From: Saposhnikovia divaricata
Lineage: Eukaryota > Streptophyta > Magnoliopsida > Apiales > Apiaceae
DNA length: 64,000 nucleotides
Direction of reading: 5' to 3'
Assembly (NCBI GenBank): GCA_036435485.1
Contig: CM071598.1
Span: 196,891,148 to 196,955,147, forward strand
A program made the translations under genes and the position numbers. Positions 38,101 through 49,115 of the stretch are shown here, in pieces; the stretch's first letter is position 1, and each line of letters begins with the position of its first letter. Below the pieces are notes generated by a model, which saw only the letters and a program-made list of their open reading frames with translations, was not told where the DNA came from and made no database searches.

Positions 38101-41100
38101 GTATCTAAAAAATTAGATGAATGCATCAATTGAAATAAAATGCTACACATTCTCCTCCCTTCATAATTTTAATCTATTGTTTTTAATCTACAGTACAGTC
38201 CCATATATTGTTGGGAAAACGAATTCAACTTTCTTTCCTTTCTATTTTGTGTTCAAAAGAAGCACTATGAAAAAAAACACAACTCCTCACACAATTACCT
38301 CTCCTGGAAAAGGTTAAACTCTCTAGGCTAAGATGGAAATTTAACAACATTAAGTAATTCCTTTATACTTATAGGTTATCTGCTTGAATAATATAAATTA
38401 CGAGAAGTTTGAAAGAATGATAATCTTGTTGACTTGTACCACAATCTCTACTTTCAGTGCCTGTTTGGCTGAGCTTAAAATAAGGACTTATGAACTTATT
38501 TTCGGGTAAAAATTTTATATTTTGAATTTCTTTTTTTATACAAGTATTTAATGTATGTTTGAGATTCAATAAGTTTCAAAAATAAGTTGAAAAATAAGTT
38601 GGAAAGTTAGGAATCTCTAACTTTGTCTTAAAATAAGTTGACTTATTCTGAAAAAAAGTTTCCCCAAATAAGATATAAAAAAGTTGCTTTGACTTATTTG
38701 CCGAACAGAAGGTTTGAGTGCTTAAATGTCAAATTGCAACTTCTAAGCAAAAACAAACACCCTCTAGAGGAGATCCTAGATGTCTAGATTTGTCGTGCTT
38801 AGCTTTGTTTTTTCATTTCTTTTTTGCCGTGAAAGCGGAAATCCAATCATAGTCAATCAATTAGATTTTTCTTTCTGAGTAAAATTTTGGGCAAAAGACT
38901 ACTCTTCGTTTCTCGGATGTTTTAGTTTTAAAGGCTCAATAAGAGATGTTGCTTCAGTGTACAGAAAAATTTTCTTGTCATGCCCGCGGTTTTCACCCCC
39001 TACTTTTACTTGCATACAATTACCATGACGGTGCACTTTCCGCCATTGTCATGTATACTATATTACTATTCTTAAAAAACAAATACCTAGCCAACATTTG
39101 ATGTGTTACCATAAACTCAGAATTATATATAACCTTATTCATTGTAGCATGATCTGCAAATGCCAAAGAAGCTTAAACCTAATGAATTTAACATCGGGAA
39201 CACGAGTCTCGACGTAACAGCTGATAATAGAAAAATTACCCTTCCAGAAGCACAAAGCTGGTAAAAGCAATGGTAATTCCTTTCTGGGTCAGTTATTTGA
39301 ACAACACGAGACCTTTCCAGAAGATAAGTTCTGATTGCTGCTCCCGATATTCTGCCATTTTTATCAAACTGAATCTCCACAAATTTTCCAAAACGACTGC
39401 AACGAATGAAAAACGGAATGAGTTACTAGAATTTGAAGGATACAATTCCTTAGCAACAATCAATCATGTTCACCAAATTCAGAAGAAACATATTGCAAAG
39501 AAACTTAATTTGGGGAATGTCTTCTTTTTGAGATAGAAGTGGCAACAAAGCAGCTAACATATACATGGCAAAGTCCAATTTCAGGCAAACCATGAAGATC
39601 ACAATTTACGTTTTGACAAAGAGAACAATATTCTGTTAACATCCATAGCACAAAGCAGTAACCAAAAAAAATTAAGCATAAGTAAAACCTAACACCATCC
39701 AGACTAACCTTGAATTATCATTTCTAGAGGTTCGAGCATTACCAAATGCCTCCAACAGTGGGTTCGACTGAATCAAGTGGAAATTAACAAGGTCAGTGCC
39801 CACTAAATGAAGAAAACAAAGTCGCTAAAAGAACAGTTTAAGAGCCTGATAAAGATGGATATTAATCTACAATGAGACCACAGGTAGAACGTAGGAACAT
39901 GGAAGTTTCAGGAAGGCCAGACATTATGCTTATTATTTATGTACTAGACAGACTACGGATATACATAAAAAATTCACAGAACAGATTGTATTACTTCTAG
40001 GACTTGCTGTTCAACTGTCCTGTCATCACTGGCAGCACGACCACCAACAAAAGTTAGATACTGCATTATCAATTTTGTTGTCTCAGTTTTCCCAGCCCCA
40101 CTTTCTCCACTCACTAATATTGACTGGCTCTGAGATTCACTCATCATTGCTCTGGCACAAGAAAAACAACACAATCAAAACACTTTTGCCATAAAGCATA
40201 ACAAGGAGAAAAAAAAAACAATGAGTTTTGGAAAACCTGTAAGATGCATCAGCAACGGCAAAAACATGGGGACTTAACTCACCAAAAGGGGCCCCCCTAT
40301 ATTGCTCCATCATGTGGACATTATATAGATGTGGAAGCTTGGTAAATGGATTTACGGCAATTAAAATGCTTCCCGTATAAGTCTGTACCCAACAATGAAG
40401 TAGAAATCAACTTGTCAATAAATGTTTAGTGTGAAGCAAAATGGAAAAAGAATCAACAAAGAGCAAGGACATTAGCACTCAGACAAGTAAAGCTCTTCCT
40501 AATTCCATTTTTCTGCTGTAAACATTTGATTGCACATGTGAACACTAATTTAAGTACTTGTCTAGCAAAACACGAGCCTTTCGATATATGACACATCATG
40601 TGCGAATATAAATATGTAATGTGTCCTTGTGTGTCCTCTCATTCTTAGGTATGATTAAACGTAACTAAAAGCATGTAGATCCAAAAAATTAAGTGCTATT
40701 AAGCTAATATTACTTAGGCAGATATTGTATAACAAATCTAACTATGAAGAACTGACAATAAGACATATCTTGAACACTATAGGAGCAGTCTTCCTACCTT
40801 ACTACTGCAAGTATTATAAAATTAAGGCTCCTCAAGAGGTACATGGGATGTTTCAAGGTTTTTAAAATTTTTGTACATCTGGACACTATTAAATATTAAG
40901 TTATATCACAAACATTTATATACAACATGGTTTCTTTTTAGACCTAATTACGTTAAATTTGCAGTCTTATCCTCCTTGTACAATTATATAAATTTAAGTC
41001 AAAGCTCATCAGAATAAATATGAGCTTAGTTCAATATATCTGTGGCCTTTAACATTATTTCTCTGCCTTTTTTAATCATCCTTGAAAAAATCCGTACACA

Positions 41101-44100
41101 ATGAATATCAGAAGTTATGTAACACGGTTTTTTTACTATGTTGTCTTATCACTACTCATTATAACAATAGGTTGTCCATTCCACATGACATATAATTGTA
41201 TGCATAAGTATGCAGGAGAAGAATCAACCTTAAATGAAAATATACGTACTAAAGAGTGGAAATTCTCTATTAAACAAATCCAGACAAAGAGTTGCTAGGA
41301 AGATACAATCTTCAAAAAAGATAACCGTTGGATCTTGTCTAAGGAAGAGACAGAAGAAGAAAAGGTTAAGGGTTTGTAGATAATGGTTAAGCAGTTGCAA
41401 CCGTAAAATTTTTATTGCAATGCCTTCCTGAGGATGTAAAATCTATACTGCCCGAGGATTTGAAGACCTAAGACACCTGCATGATCCATGCTACCATCTA
41501 CCAGCAGCACCCAACATGCAACTAAATTAAGGTAGATATATCATTTATCAAAATACTGGAATTCTTATTATAAAGATAGCAAGGAACAAATTTGTACGTA
41601 TTACATACTAATGTTCCCCAGCACTTTCCAAGTCATCCACGAGCAATATCCTCATCAAATCGTGTATTTATCGATGCATCTATTTTACTTTACTTGTTTT
41701 GAGAAATGCAAATAGCCAAATTTTGTCGTCGTTTGAGATACATGGAAACTGGAGTATCGTCTGAAATTTTACCCACTCTTTTTAACACGCACAGACATCT
41801 GCTTGGGAGAAATAATGATTAGAATAGCGTAGACAGTGCCATTTTCTAAACAAGAAGATATGGTAGGTTATCTATTTCTTCCGTTATAACTCTCAAACCC
41901 AATATGCAATTAGATATATATAAACAGCAATAAATACTTAAGTATTCTGTGTAAAAATTTAGAAGTCCAGCAAGCTAAAAAAATGTAGAAAAAAAGTACA
42001 TTTAAGGCCAGAGGCGCACAGAAACAGATAAAGTATCATTTAAAGCATTTTATCGACTTATTCATGAACCAAATACAAGTCAAATAATAAAATAAATCAT
42101 ACATGCATATTTGAACATATTACATTAAGAGACTGATTATTGTTAATCATCATCATCATCATCATCATAATAATAATAATAGATATAGTGCTCCAAAACA
42201 AATAATAATGGTGAGAACCAAAGTAAATTACCAAAATAATTTAAACAAATCACCAACATTTCATAATGATACATAAATTTGACGTATTGTGTATATGAAT
42301 TTGTTGAATTGCTTTGTTTCTCACGGTTCCCATTTGAGCTCCCCTGTATATATACATATAAACATTGACCTGGCCATTCGTGTCATGTACTTTCCATGTC
42401 GTGTACCTGGAACCCAAACACAAACAGAACACGAAACCCAAACACAAACACGACACATAAAACAAAATGACAAGAAAGTATGCGAACTTTCCACGTACAC
42501 GAAATACACGACACAAACATAAAAGAAATATACGCTAAATGTACACGAAACGAAAAAAAATTAAATATCAATTGATATTTTATTATTAATTATTTAATTT
42601 ATGATTTATACACATTAATTGATATTGTATTTAATCTATGTATAAAATATTACTATTAAAATCAAATTGCATACTACAAATTATGTTACTATAATATATT
42701 AACACATATTAAAATTTATTATTTAATTTAATTAATTATGTCGCGTCATGTATCCGAAAGGTAAACAGAAACACGACACTAAATCCATGTCATGTACTTT
42801 AGTGTTCATGTACTTTCGTATCATATACTCAAAATGTAAACACAAACACTAAATTATGTGTCGTACTGTCGTGTACTAAATTGTCGGGTCTAGTAAACAC
42901 ATGACAAACACTAATTTAACTGATTACAATATACTATCATCAAAACTTTTTGGGGTTACTATTATGCAAGTAAGAAAATGATGGCTTGCAATTATAGAAA
43001 CCGACTGTTACAAGACATGGTCAACAACAAAGCATCCAGGTGGTTCCTTTTCGTCATTATTACAAGAGACGCAGTCAAGACAAGCAGTTGGGAACAGCTG
43101 CTTAAAGCAAAAGTTATGGGAGAATATTCTGTTTGATTGCATATTTTTAGTTGGTTTTATTACAAATTTATAGCTTCTTAAAAGTAGCAGATTTCTTGCT
43201 AATTTAACTGATTACAATATACTATCATCAAAACTTTTTGGGGTTACTATTATGCAAGTAATAAAATGATGGGCTTGCAATTATAGAAACCGACGCAGTC
43301 AAGACAAGCAGTTGGGAACAGTTGCTTAAAGCAAAAGTTATGGGAGAAGATTCTGTTTGATTGCAGATTTTTAGTTGGTTTTATTACAGATTGATAGCTT
43401 CTTAAAAGTAGCAGATTTCTTGCTAATTGGTGCAGATTTTCAGGCTATTTGTTAGTAGCAGAATTATTGCTAGTAGTTGCAGATTTTTAGCTTATCCTTG
43501 TACGTATTTAAAGGTCCACTGAGAAATAAGAAGAAAAGAATATTCCTTATCAACAATCAAATGAGATCAGTAAGCTCTCTCTCTAATTGAGCCCTCACTA
43601 TTTTCCTATTCTTGCAATAAGCCAAACAAAAATAGGGAGAGGTAGGAAGAATAAGAATAACACCCCTTTCAGGGAAGGAATCGATCAAGACTACACTGTA
43701 AAAGGTCCCGTAACTCGATCCAGAACTCAGGCACCTATCACCGACTTATAAGACTTGTTTATAACATGCATTGTCTAATAAATTCTTCTAATCAAAGATC
43801 TCATCCATAGAAAACGGGATCCAAATTTTAAAAAATAAAAATAAAAAAATAACATATGGCTGAAGGAAAAAGCAAAGGAGAAGGTTATCGCAATAATTGC
43901 ATGATTTTACGAATTGGGTTGGCCCAAAAATTGTATCTATAATAGGTTGAAATGGGTCTCGTGGCCTTTGGCCTTTCAAGTTGTCCCTTCTGGGCACGCC
44001 TTTTACATTCATGCAATTTATTTATCGAATAAACTATCAGAACACACAATTACTAGTAAAGAAGTTATCTAGAGTGAACTTTAGAAATTCATAAAGTGAA

Positions 44101-45395
44101 CATTAAAAACTCTTTTCCCATATAAAAAAAATACAATACAACAGATTACAAACATTTACAAGATGAGTATATATGCACAAACAATATATTGCGAACAAAG
44201 GAGTAATAACAAGCTCAAGCCTATCCTTAATCATATCTCCTTAAGTAGACACAAGTTTAAAACCATAATTAGGAACTTTTTTATCCATAAACAAACAAAA
44301 TCACAAAAACTCACATAAATTTCATTCAGCGCGTATCTCCTCTTCAAATTATCAAGCACTCCGGGCTCATTCAAATACGTTAACTTAGTCATATCATCAA
44401 CTCCTCCATGGTCCGCCTCTTCATCTCTTAGAAACAACTTCTCCGGCAAAATCAATACCTAAATCATCAAATTCCATCAGTATACCACTTTATCAAAACA
44501 CTTTAAAACTAAAAACTTAGCTTACTCAGTTATAATACCACTCAAAGTCTCAACAAATCAGTTCAATAACGCCAATTCTATACATTATAAATATTTATAT
44601 TTACAGATTATCAATTTTCAAAAGTGCTCCGCTTCGTCAATTTGTTACACACCGAATATCATCTTATCAGTTCTGTAAACACTAATTCCATACATTTTAA
44701 ATATTTTTGAATAGAAGTTATGTAGAGCTACCCAAGGAGATTGATTTATCAAAGTTTATAAATTATCGAATTCAATCGGTATTCCACTTCATTAATTCAT
44801 TTCGCATCTACAACTATCAAATCAGTTCAATAAACAACTCAACACATCATAAATATTTCTACAATATTTACATTTAGAAACGAATATTTGTTTATAAAAC
44901 ATCAACTTCAACCCGTATTCCACTTCATTCACTCATTTTGCATCAAAAATTATCAAATCAGTTCCATTCAAAACGCAATAAATTAATACGCTACAAATAC
45001 ACACACATAACATATAGTAAAACACATAGATTAACAATTAAGTTTGTAAAACATCAAATTCCGCCAGTATTCCACACCATCAAATCCCTCCGAAACAGAA
45101 CCGATAAAATCAAATCAGTTCACTAAACACCAATTCAATACATTATTTACTACATATACATACTCATACACAGAGATCAGTTCATAAACATCAGATTCCA
45201 CCGGTATTCCGCATCATCACTTCACTCCCCAACAAATTCAGTTAAACAAACACTAATTCACTACATTTTACACATACACATACATATTTACACACAGATA
45301 TCAGTTCAAAAAGTTCACTGAACTCATCAAATTCCATCAGTGTCACACTCTACACAATAACTCACTAAACACCAATTCATACACACAAACATATG

Positions 45396-45447
<52 letters not shown>

Positions 45448-45493
45448 AGAGCGAGAGACAGAGACAGCGAGAGGGGGAGAGGGAGAGAGGGGG

Positions 45494-45546
<53 letters not shown>

Positions 45547-45676
45547 GAGAGGATACTTTTTTGTTAAATTCAGTAAGAAGTTGAACTTGTTTTCCAACAA
45601 AATCGGTGACCTCAGCGGCAACCCAAGCGGAGTCTCTATCCTGAACCCACACTTTAGAACCTTTACGTAGACTCAT
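17574..45676 (-). CDS. XI-I: Myosin class XI heavy chain, XI-I type, 38 exons, complete
   Basis: Exons in order: 45676-45557, 44458-44315, 40382-40237, 40151-39995, 39767-39709, 39396-39240, 38010-37861, 37771-37635, 35846-35700, 35570-35469, 33443-33386, 33268-33167, 32738-32701, 32605-32479, 32387-32214, 31770-31639, 29946-29837, 28158-28098, 27947-27770, 26706-26501, 25586-25467, 25103-25005, 24347-24126, 23807-23668, 22607-22496, 22360-22310, 22223-22134, 21987-21817, 21194-21042, 19877-19701, 18988-18851, 18779-18709, 18628-18529, 18442-18386, 18294-18238, 18105-18025, 17943-17861, 17691-17574. Phases agree at every junction; the sum is 4,545 nt, 1,514 aa plus stop. Domain order is SH3-like N-terminus, motor, six IQ motifs, coiled coil, DIL/globular tail. 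All introns are GT-AG except the GC-AG intron 18024-17944. Class XI myosins move organelles on actin; Arabidopsis XI-I acts at the nuclear envelope in nuclear movement and shape. Assignment to XI-I rests on N-terminal MSLRKGSKVWV and remembered tail similarity. Confidence 0.9.
17944..18024 (-). other. GC-AG intron of 81 nt, in frame and without stop (intron 36)
   Basis: The donor reads GAG|GCAAGT, the consensus context for GC-AG introns, and the acceptor is TTTCAG|GTAGTC. The intron length is 81 nt (27 codons) and it has no stop in the reading frame. Retention would insert 27 mostly hydrophobic residues into the tail, between SVSNE and VVSEM. All other introns of the gene use GT. Confidence 0.8.
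22496..25103 (-). CDS. XI-I: Myosin XI-I, exons 22-25: coiled-coil region
   Basis: This is residues about 876 to 1066. It is rich in Leu/Lys/Glu with heptad character (LAKTKLERQLDDLTWRLQLE; ITKLQKTVESLTLELDAAKL; DLAKAKQDTDDTVKKLREVE), consistent with dimerisation. Exon 25 ends in a non-helical linker (PKSNLPGFPRPFMD). Confidence 0.88.
25467..27947 (-). CDS. XI-I: Myosin XI-I, exons 19-21: converter end and six IQ motifs
   Basis: These exons encode about residues 708-875. LGKTKVFLRAGQIGILDSQR closes the converter. Six IQ-type motifs follow at intervals of about 23-25 residues: RIQGRLKTFIARR, SLQAYCRGHLAR, SIQKYVRRWLLR, LMQACIHGFLTR, IIQAHWRMRKVR, AIQCLWRRKLARR. These form the lever arm and bind calmodulin-like light chains. 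The acceptor and donor of each exon are GT-AG. Confidence 0.9.
28098..45676 (-). CDS. XI-I: Myosin XI-I, exons 1-18: N-terminal SH3-like and motor domain
   Basis: These exons encode residues 1 to about 707. The N-terminal SH3-like part is MSLRKGSKVWVQDRDSAW. The motor shows the P-loop GESGAGKT (about 152-159, exon 4), switch I NDNSSRFGK (junction of exons 5 and 6), switch II DIYGFE (about 429-434, exon 10), the actin-contact region around SSVSSRFK, and the SH1/SH2-type block LHQLRCGGVLEAVRIS (exons 16-17). No catalytic residue appears missing. Exon 14 reads SNKLFRNCGSHPRLDKAKF, somewhat unusual for a block that is normally conserved. The start is the first ATG, in a leader rich in GAGA. Confidence 0.88.
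28311..28645. repeat. Tandem duplication, 167-bp unit, in myosin intron 17
   Basis: Two nearly identical copies start CAAATGAAGCAGCTATGCC at 28311 and 28478. Only one or two differences are visible (TTTGACGTTG versus TTCGACGTTG), so the duplication is recent. Each copy holds a smaller internal repeat AATACTTTGAC...TCATCTACAG. Confidence 0.9.
30400..30460. repeat. (GA)n microsatellite in myosin intron 16
   Basis: A GA run of about 25 units, with one CA interruption near the end. Confidence 0.95.
31957..32141. mobile_element. Emigrant-like (pogo/Tc1-mariner) MITE in myosin intron 15
   Basis: The termini CAGTAAAACCTCGACAAATT and (rc) CAGTAAAACCTCTATAAATT are bounded by TA on both sides (31955-31956 and 32142-32143). 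The Emigrant family of plant pogo-type MITEs has exactly this kind of 24-bp end with TA duplication. The element is 185 bp and non-coding. Confidence 0.85.
34373..35112. repeat. Element with diverged ~115-150-bp subrepeats lodged inside a (TA)n tract, myosin intron 10
   Basis: (TA)n runs lie on both sides (34311-34372 and 35113-35154). Inside, at least four subrepeats carry AAGTTCAGTTGTAGAACTTT, a GTAGAA-AAGCAAGTTC block and TGTGCATAACTTTGAA. They are at about 34513, 34663, 34778 and 34924. The ends hold inverted GAGAAC/GTTCTC motifs: GAGAACTTGAGAAC near the left end and GTTCTCCAGTTCTC near the right. It is non-coding. Insertion into TA microsatellites is known for the rice Micron-type MITEs; whether this is related cannot be told. 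Confidence 0.6.
38452..38766 (+). mobile_element. MITE-like element in myosin intron 6
   Basis: The left end is AGTGCCTGTTTGGCTGAGC and the right end CAAAAACAAACACCCTC, giving imperfect inverted ends of the type GGGTGTTTG. The interior is homologous, inverted, to the fragment at 1-210. No target duplication is clear. Confidence 0.6.
40383..44314 (-). other. Large myosin intron 2 (3.9 kb) and its repeats
   Basis: This is the largest intron of the gene. It holds, in order, AT-rich unique sequence, a short ATC run (about 42148-42170), a tract rich in ACACGACA/TCATGTAC motifs (42370-42900) and a direct duplication with LTR-like flank (42911-43700). No exon-like coding segment was found inside it. 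Confidence 0.7.
42911..43436. repeat. Direct duplication, 288-bp offset, in myosin intron 2
   Basis: Copies begin CTAATTTAACTGATTACAAT at 42911 and 43199. The second copy lacks about 60 bp present in the first (the CATGGTCAACAACAAAGCATC segment). After the second copy, 43437-43700 has promoter-like TATTTAAAGG (43506-43515) and a CT-rich stretch that resemble a solo or partial LTR. I could not define LTR ends. Confidence 0.75.
45399..45545. repeat. (GA)n/(CT)n tract at the start of myosin intron 1
   Basis: About 145 bp of nearly pure GA, with short G-rich interruptions, begins about ten bases downstream (in transcript sense) of the exon 1 donor. On the sense strand it is a CT tract. Such GAGA repeats near plant promoters are bound by BASIC PENTACYSTEINE proteins; a role here is inference. 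Confidence 0.9.
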
Positions 45677-45955
45677 CTTCTCTCTGTCTCGCTCTTCAAT
45701 TTTGCATCACGAGATTTAAAACGCCTAAATTTGAATTTGCAGAAACCCTAGAGACAGAAAGTTTGGGGAGGAGAGGAGAGAGATAAGAGGGAGAGAGATT
45801 TGTTAGTGTGTATGTGTTTGTTTTTGTCTCACACACGAAATCAAAAAATAGAATTAATTTTGGGGGTGTCGTATTCCCGCCCTAGTGAAATTTGGGTTTT
45901 GTTTTCGGAGTCAACATTTGTGTTTTACTATGTCGGTTTGTGTAGTGTGGAAGGC

Positions 45956-46970
45956 AATCGGGTCATTTTAAGAGATGTGGACCTTGGGTTGTGTTTGTAA
46001 TCAATTTTTAAACTTGCTTTAATTTTCATTATATTTAATTTTTAAGCTTTTTTGTTAGAGTCGGTCTGAAAAGTTCCCTAATATCATAATTGTAGAGTTA
46101 TTTGTCCAAAATATCACAACTCAAAAATTTGATCTCAAATATCATCCTTACATACTATCGTGTAGCGTTTCGAAATTTTTCTTTTTTTTAATTTTTAACA
46201 TTGTATCGTGTGACGTTTAAGGAGATAGGGGTGGAAGACGCTACATCGTATAGCGTTTTCGAAAAAAAGGGGAAGGACGTTGTTTGGAGTAGCGTTCGGG
46301 AAAGACGCAGGGGGAGGGGGGAAGTGGCCAATGCTATTGGAAAGGGGCGGGGGGTTTTAGATTTATATATTATTTTTTTAATGAACATTTTAAACTTTTA
46401 TTGATATTTTTTTGGGGTTAAATAATTTTTATTTGGGGTTCAACGGGTTCCATTTTGGGGTTTAGAAATATTCAATTTTTTAATTAAAATTTTCAAATTT
46501 TATCTGTATTCCCTTCGATTTCAACAGTTAATCTTTGGGATTCAATGTTTCCATTCTGGGTTTTTGAAATATTCAGAATGACGAATAAACCGTAACGAAC
46601 TTAGGGTTTAGGATTGTTTATAACCTTAAACCCTAAGCCCTAACTTATCCGGATTTTTAAAAAATCGGGGTTGGTCCCTGATTTTTAAAAAATCGAGGTT
46701 GGTCCCTGATTTTTAAAAAATGGGGCTAGCCCCCGATTTTTTAAATCAGCCCGCCAGATTCAATTTTTTAATTAAAACTAGGCGACAAAGCCGCGTTCGC
46801 ATAGTCGGGATAAAGCCACGCTTCGCATAGTTTTAATTTTTTAATTAAAACTAGTCGATAAACCCTAATCGGGTCATTTTAGGAGATCTGGAGCTCGGGT
46901 AGTGTTTGAAATCAATTTTTTATATTTGCTTCAATTTTCATTATATTTAATTTTTTAAGGTTTTTTGTTA
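45956..46970. repeat. ~100-bp direct repeats bracketing a TIR element
   Basis: 45956-46057 and 46867-46970 are the same sequence with roughly 85 percent identity by eye. Both start AATCGGGTCATTTTA and end TTTTTTGTTA. The transposon relative at 46058-46866 lies exactly between them. Such a long duplication is not a transposition signature of a TIR element, so a duplication or repair event is more likely. Confidence 0.75.
46058..46866. mobile_element. Degraded relative of the element at 14583-15613
   Basis: It shares the AATATCACAACTCAAAAA arm, GTGTAGCGTTT, GGGGTTCAACG...CCATTTTGGG, GACGAATAAACCGTA, ACTTAGGGTTTAGG and CCTTAAACCCTA in the same order. The right-hand TIR is lost or replaced by a short repeated piece (AAAGCCGCGTTCGCATAG / AAAGCCACGCTTCGCATAG). 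It is non-coding. Confidence 0.7.
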
Positions 46971-48884
46971 CTAGTTTATAACTCGAATAGTCGTATGAAC
47001 GGATCCAAAAAATTCCTCGAGGCCAAGCCTCATTTACCCGGGAAAAAAAATATATATATATATTTTAGGTAATATCGAGTAAATTTTGAAAAAATAATCT
47101 CATTTTTTAATATTTTATAAAGTCAAGTAATACAGTGGTTCCTACTACAAATATTAAATTAAAAAATATATGATGATAATAAAAAAAGATATGAAATTCA
47201 TACACATGAAAAATGTTTTATATTATAAAATATTTATCTTTTCAAAACGGTCCATCATATCGTTATTAATAATTTGACTTCTTTTGAATCTTTTTAATTT
47301 TGTTTGTGTTCTTTTACGTAATTTTTGTATAACGGGTGAAGACATTTTCATCATGGTAGGTACCTTCTTTCCATTCCCCAACTTCTCAAACAATCTATAA
47401 TTTACCCTTTTAGTTCCTTATTCTTTTTCATTGTTATTTTCATCCTTGTTCGTATTATTTGATTAATGAGAAATGGATGTAGGTTAATTCTGCATGTGTT
47501 CTCTTTCTCCATGATCCCACACTTTCCTTTATCCTTCATTATCATATATTGTTTCCTATAATTACCATGCCTCTTATAACTCATGGAAGGTGATATTTAC
47601 AGTTTATGGCCACGGTGTAGAGATCCAATCCATCAAATTTTACATGCAGTGAGTCATGTTTGTTCACGTGTTAAACTTCAAAATCTCTAATTAATGGCGT
47701 TCATTTGTTCCAAGTTCTTCCTTAAGCCGTGTTTAAGAAATTTTATGTCAACTCAGTTCATCATACTTGTTGACAACATTTGTGTAGTATCTATACATAC
47801 ATATATATAAAGTAAGATCTCGGGGTGGTGACGTGGCATGTCCAGGGATCCTCTACCACTATCATACTAATTTTTAGAATTTGGCCATTTAAATTGTTCA
47901 GCAAATTGGGATAATACGTTAATAATAATTTAACTAAACTATATGAAAGAGAAATGTCAAAAGACTTGAAACCCCTTCTAGTTGTAACTGAAAACTCACT
48001 GCATTCCTTTCTACTATTATAAATTAACAAATCTAGATTTTCGTTTTCATTCACAGCCCAGCGTAATTTTTTAATCTTATAAACTTTCAAAGCCTTTTGA
48101 GGCTTGAATGAGCATAAGCATATTATTATATTCATGTGTTTTACTATTCTTGGTGGCTAATATATTTCAGATTTCGATTTCTCAATGTTGAAGATTGCTT
48201 GTAGTGTGAAAGATTATTATCTTACACATCGTTGTAGAGTCCATGTCAAGGTTAATAGTTAAACATATGATTTTCCTATATTCGCTCTACACATTTTTAC
48301 ATGCATTGTTAACTACACACTATGTGATATGTGCGTGTGTGTGTGTGTGTGTGTCTTTGCATACATATGCGTGATTTTGCATGTTTTTCTCTCACTTTAT
48401 TTCTCGGTTTTGCAGGTTCATCTCATATTATGTTCAATCTCTGCTTTTAAAACTATGTAATGGCCCAAAACACCAATCAATAAAAAGGAGGTAAGAATTG
48501 CTCTTCAGTGTTTTGATCAAGTTGATGCAACTCTTCCCATTTCCAACATTTTCTTTTAGCAGTGATATCTTATTTTATTCCGTTTTCCCTTTTATGTGAG
48601 ACTTTATTTATTATCATCTTGTATATATGTATTATATAATAACCACAACTCAACAAATAGATTTGAAGTATCTCAAAGTATATGATTAAAAGAGGTGGAA
48701 TAAGGAGTTTGTGTTTGTTTGATCCTTACGTACTTGATTTCATTATTTGCCATGCAGGGCTGGGCTGTAAAAGTATCTCAAAGCTTGACATTCCATTTTA
48801 CCAATCAAAAAATAAAATCTTAGACATTCCAAGATAGGATACTACGTAGTCGGGCATATGCATGTCAACTAGAAAAAAAAAAAT
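46971..48884. other. Intergenic, no gene recognised
   Basis: AT-rich DNA with a (GT)n run at about 48333-48354. ACTAGTTTATAACTCG at 46973 resembles a decayed Helitron end but lacks a good hairpin. No coding signal was found. Confidence 0.5.
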
Positions 48885-49115
48885 TGAAGGGATAGTTTCA
48901 AAACTACCCATGTTAACTATTGGATTTTTAAATATATACTACCAACCTTTCTAAAATTCTAAAAATACCGACCTTATTTTCAATATTCCAAAAATACTAC
49001 CTTCCTCAGTTGCAATTTTTGCAACCTCATTTGCAACTGAGATGCTACGAATTTCTGATTGCAAGTTCCGGGTTTCAGATGTCATTTTCGACCACGTTTT
49101 TGGAATCATTCTTAA
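48885..49115. mobile_element. Fragment related to the foldback element at 5505-6560
   Basis: Repeated CCAAAAATACTACC-type blocks, CAGTTGCAATTTTTGCAACC, TTGCAACTGAGATG and TTTCTGATTGCAAGTTCC, then GTCATTTTCGACC, occur in the same order as in the larger element. Only one arm is present. Confidence 0.5.

Noticed and set aside
45343..45676. Ser/Leu-rich ORFs overlapping the myosin start
   Set aside because: They read the CT microsatellite of intron 1; only the first 40 codons of the 45676 frame belong to the myosin.
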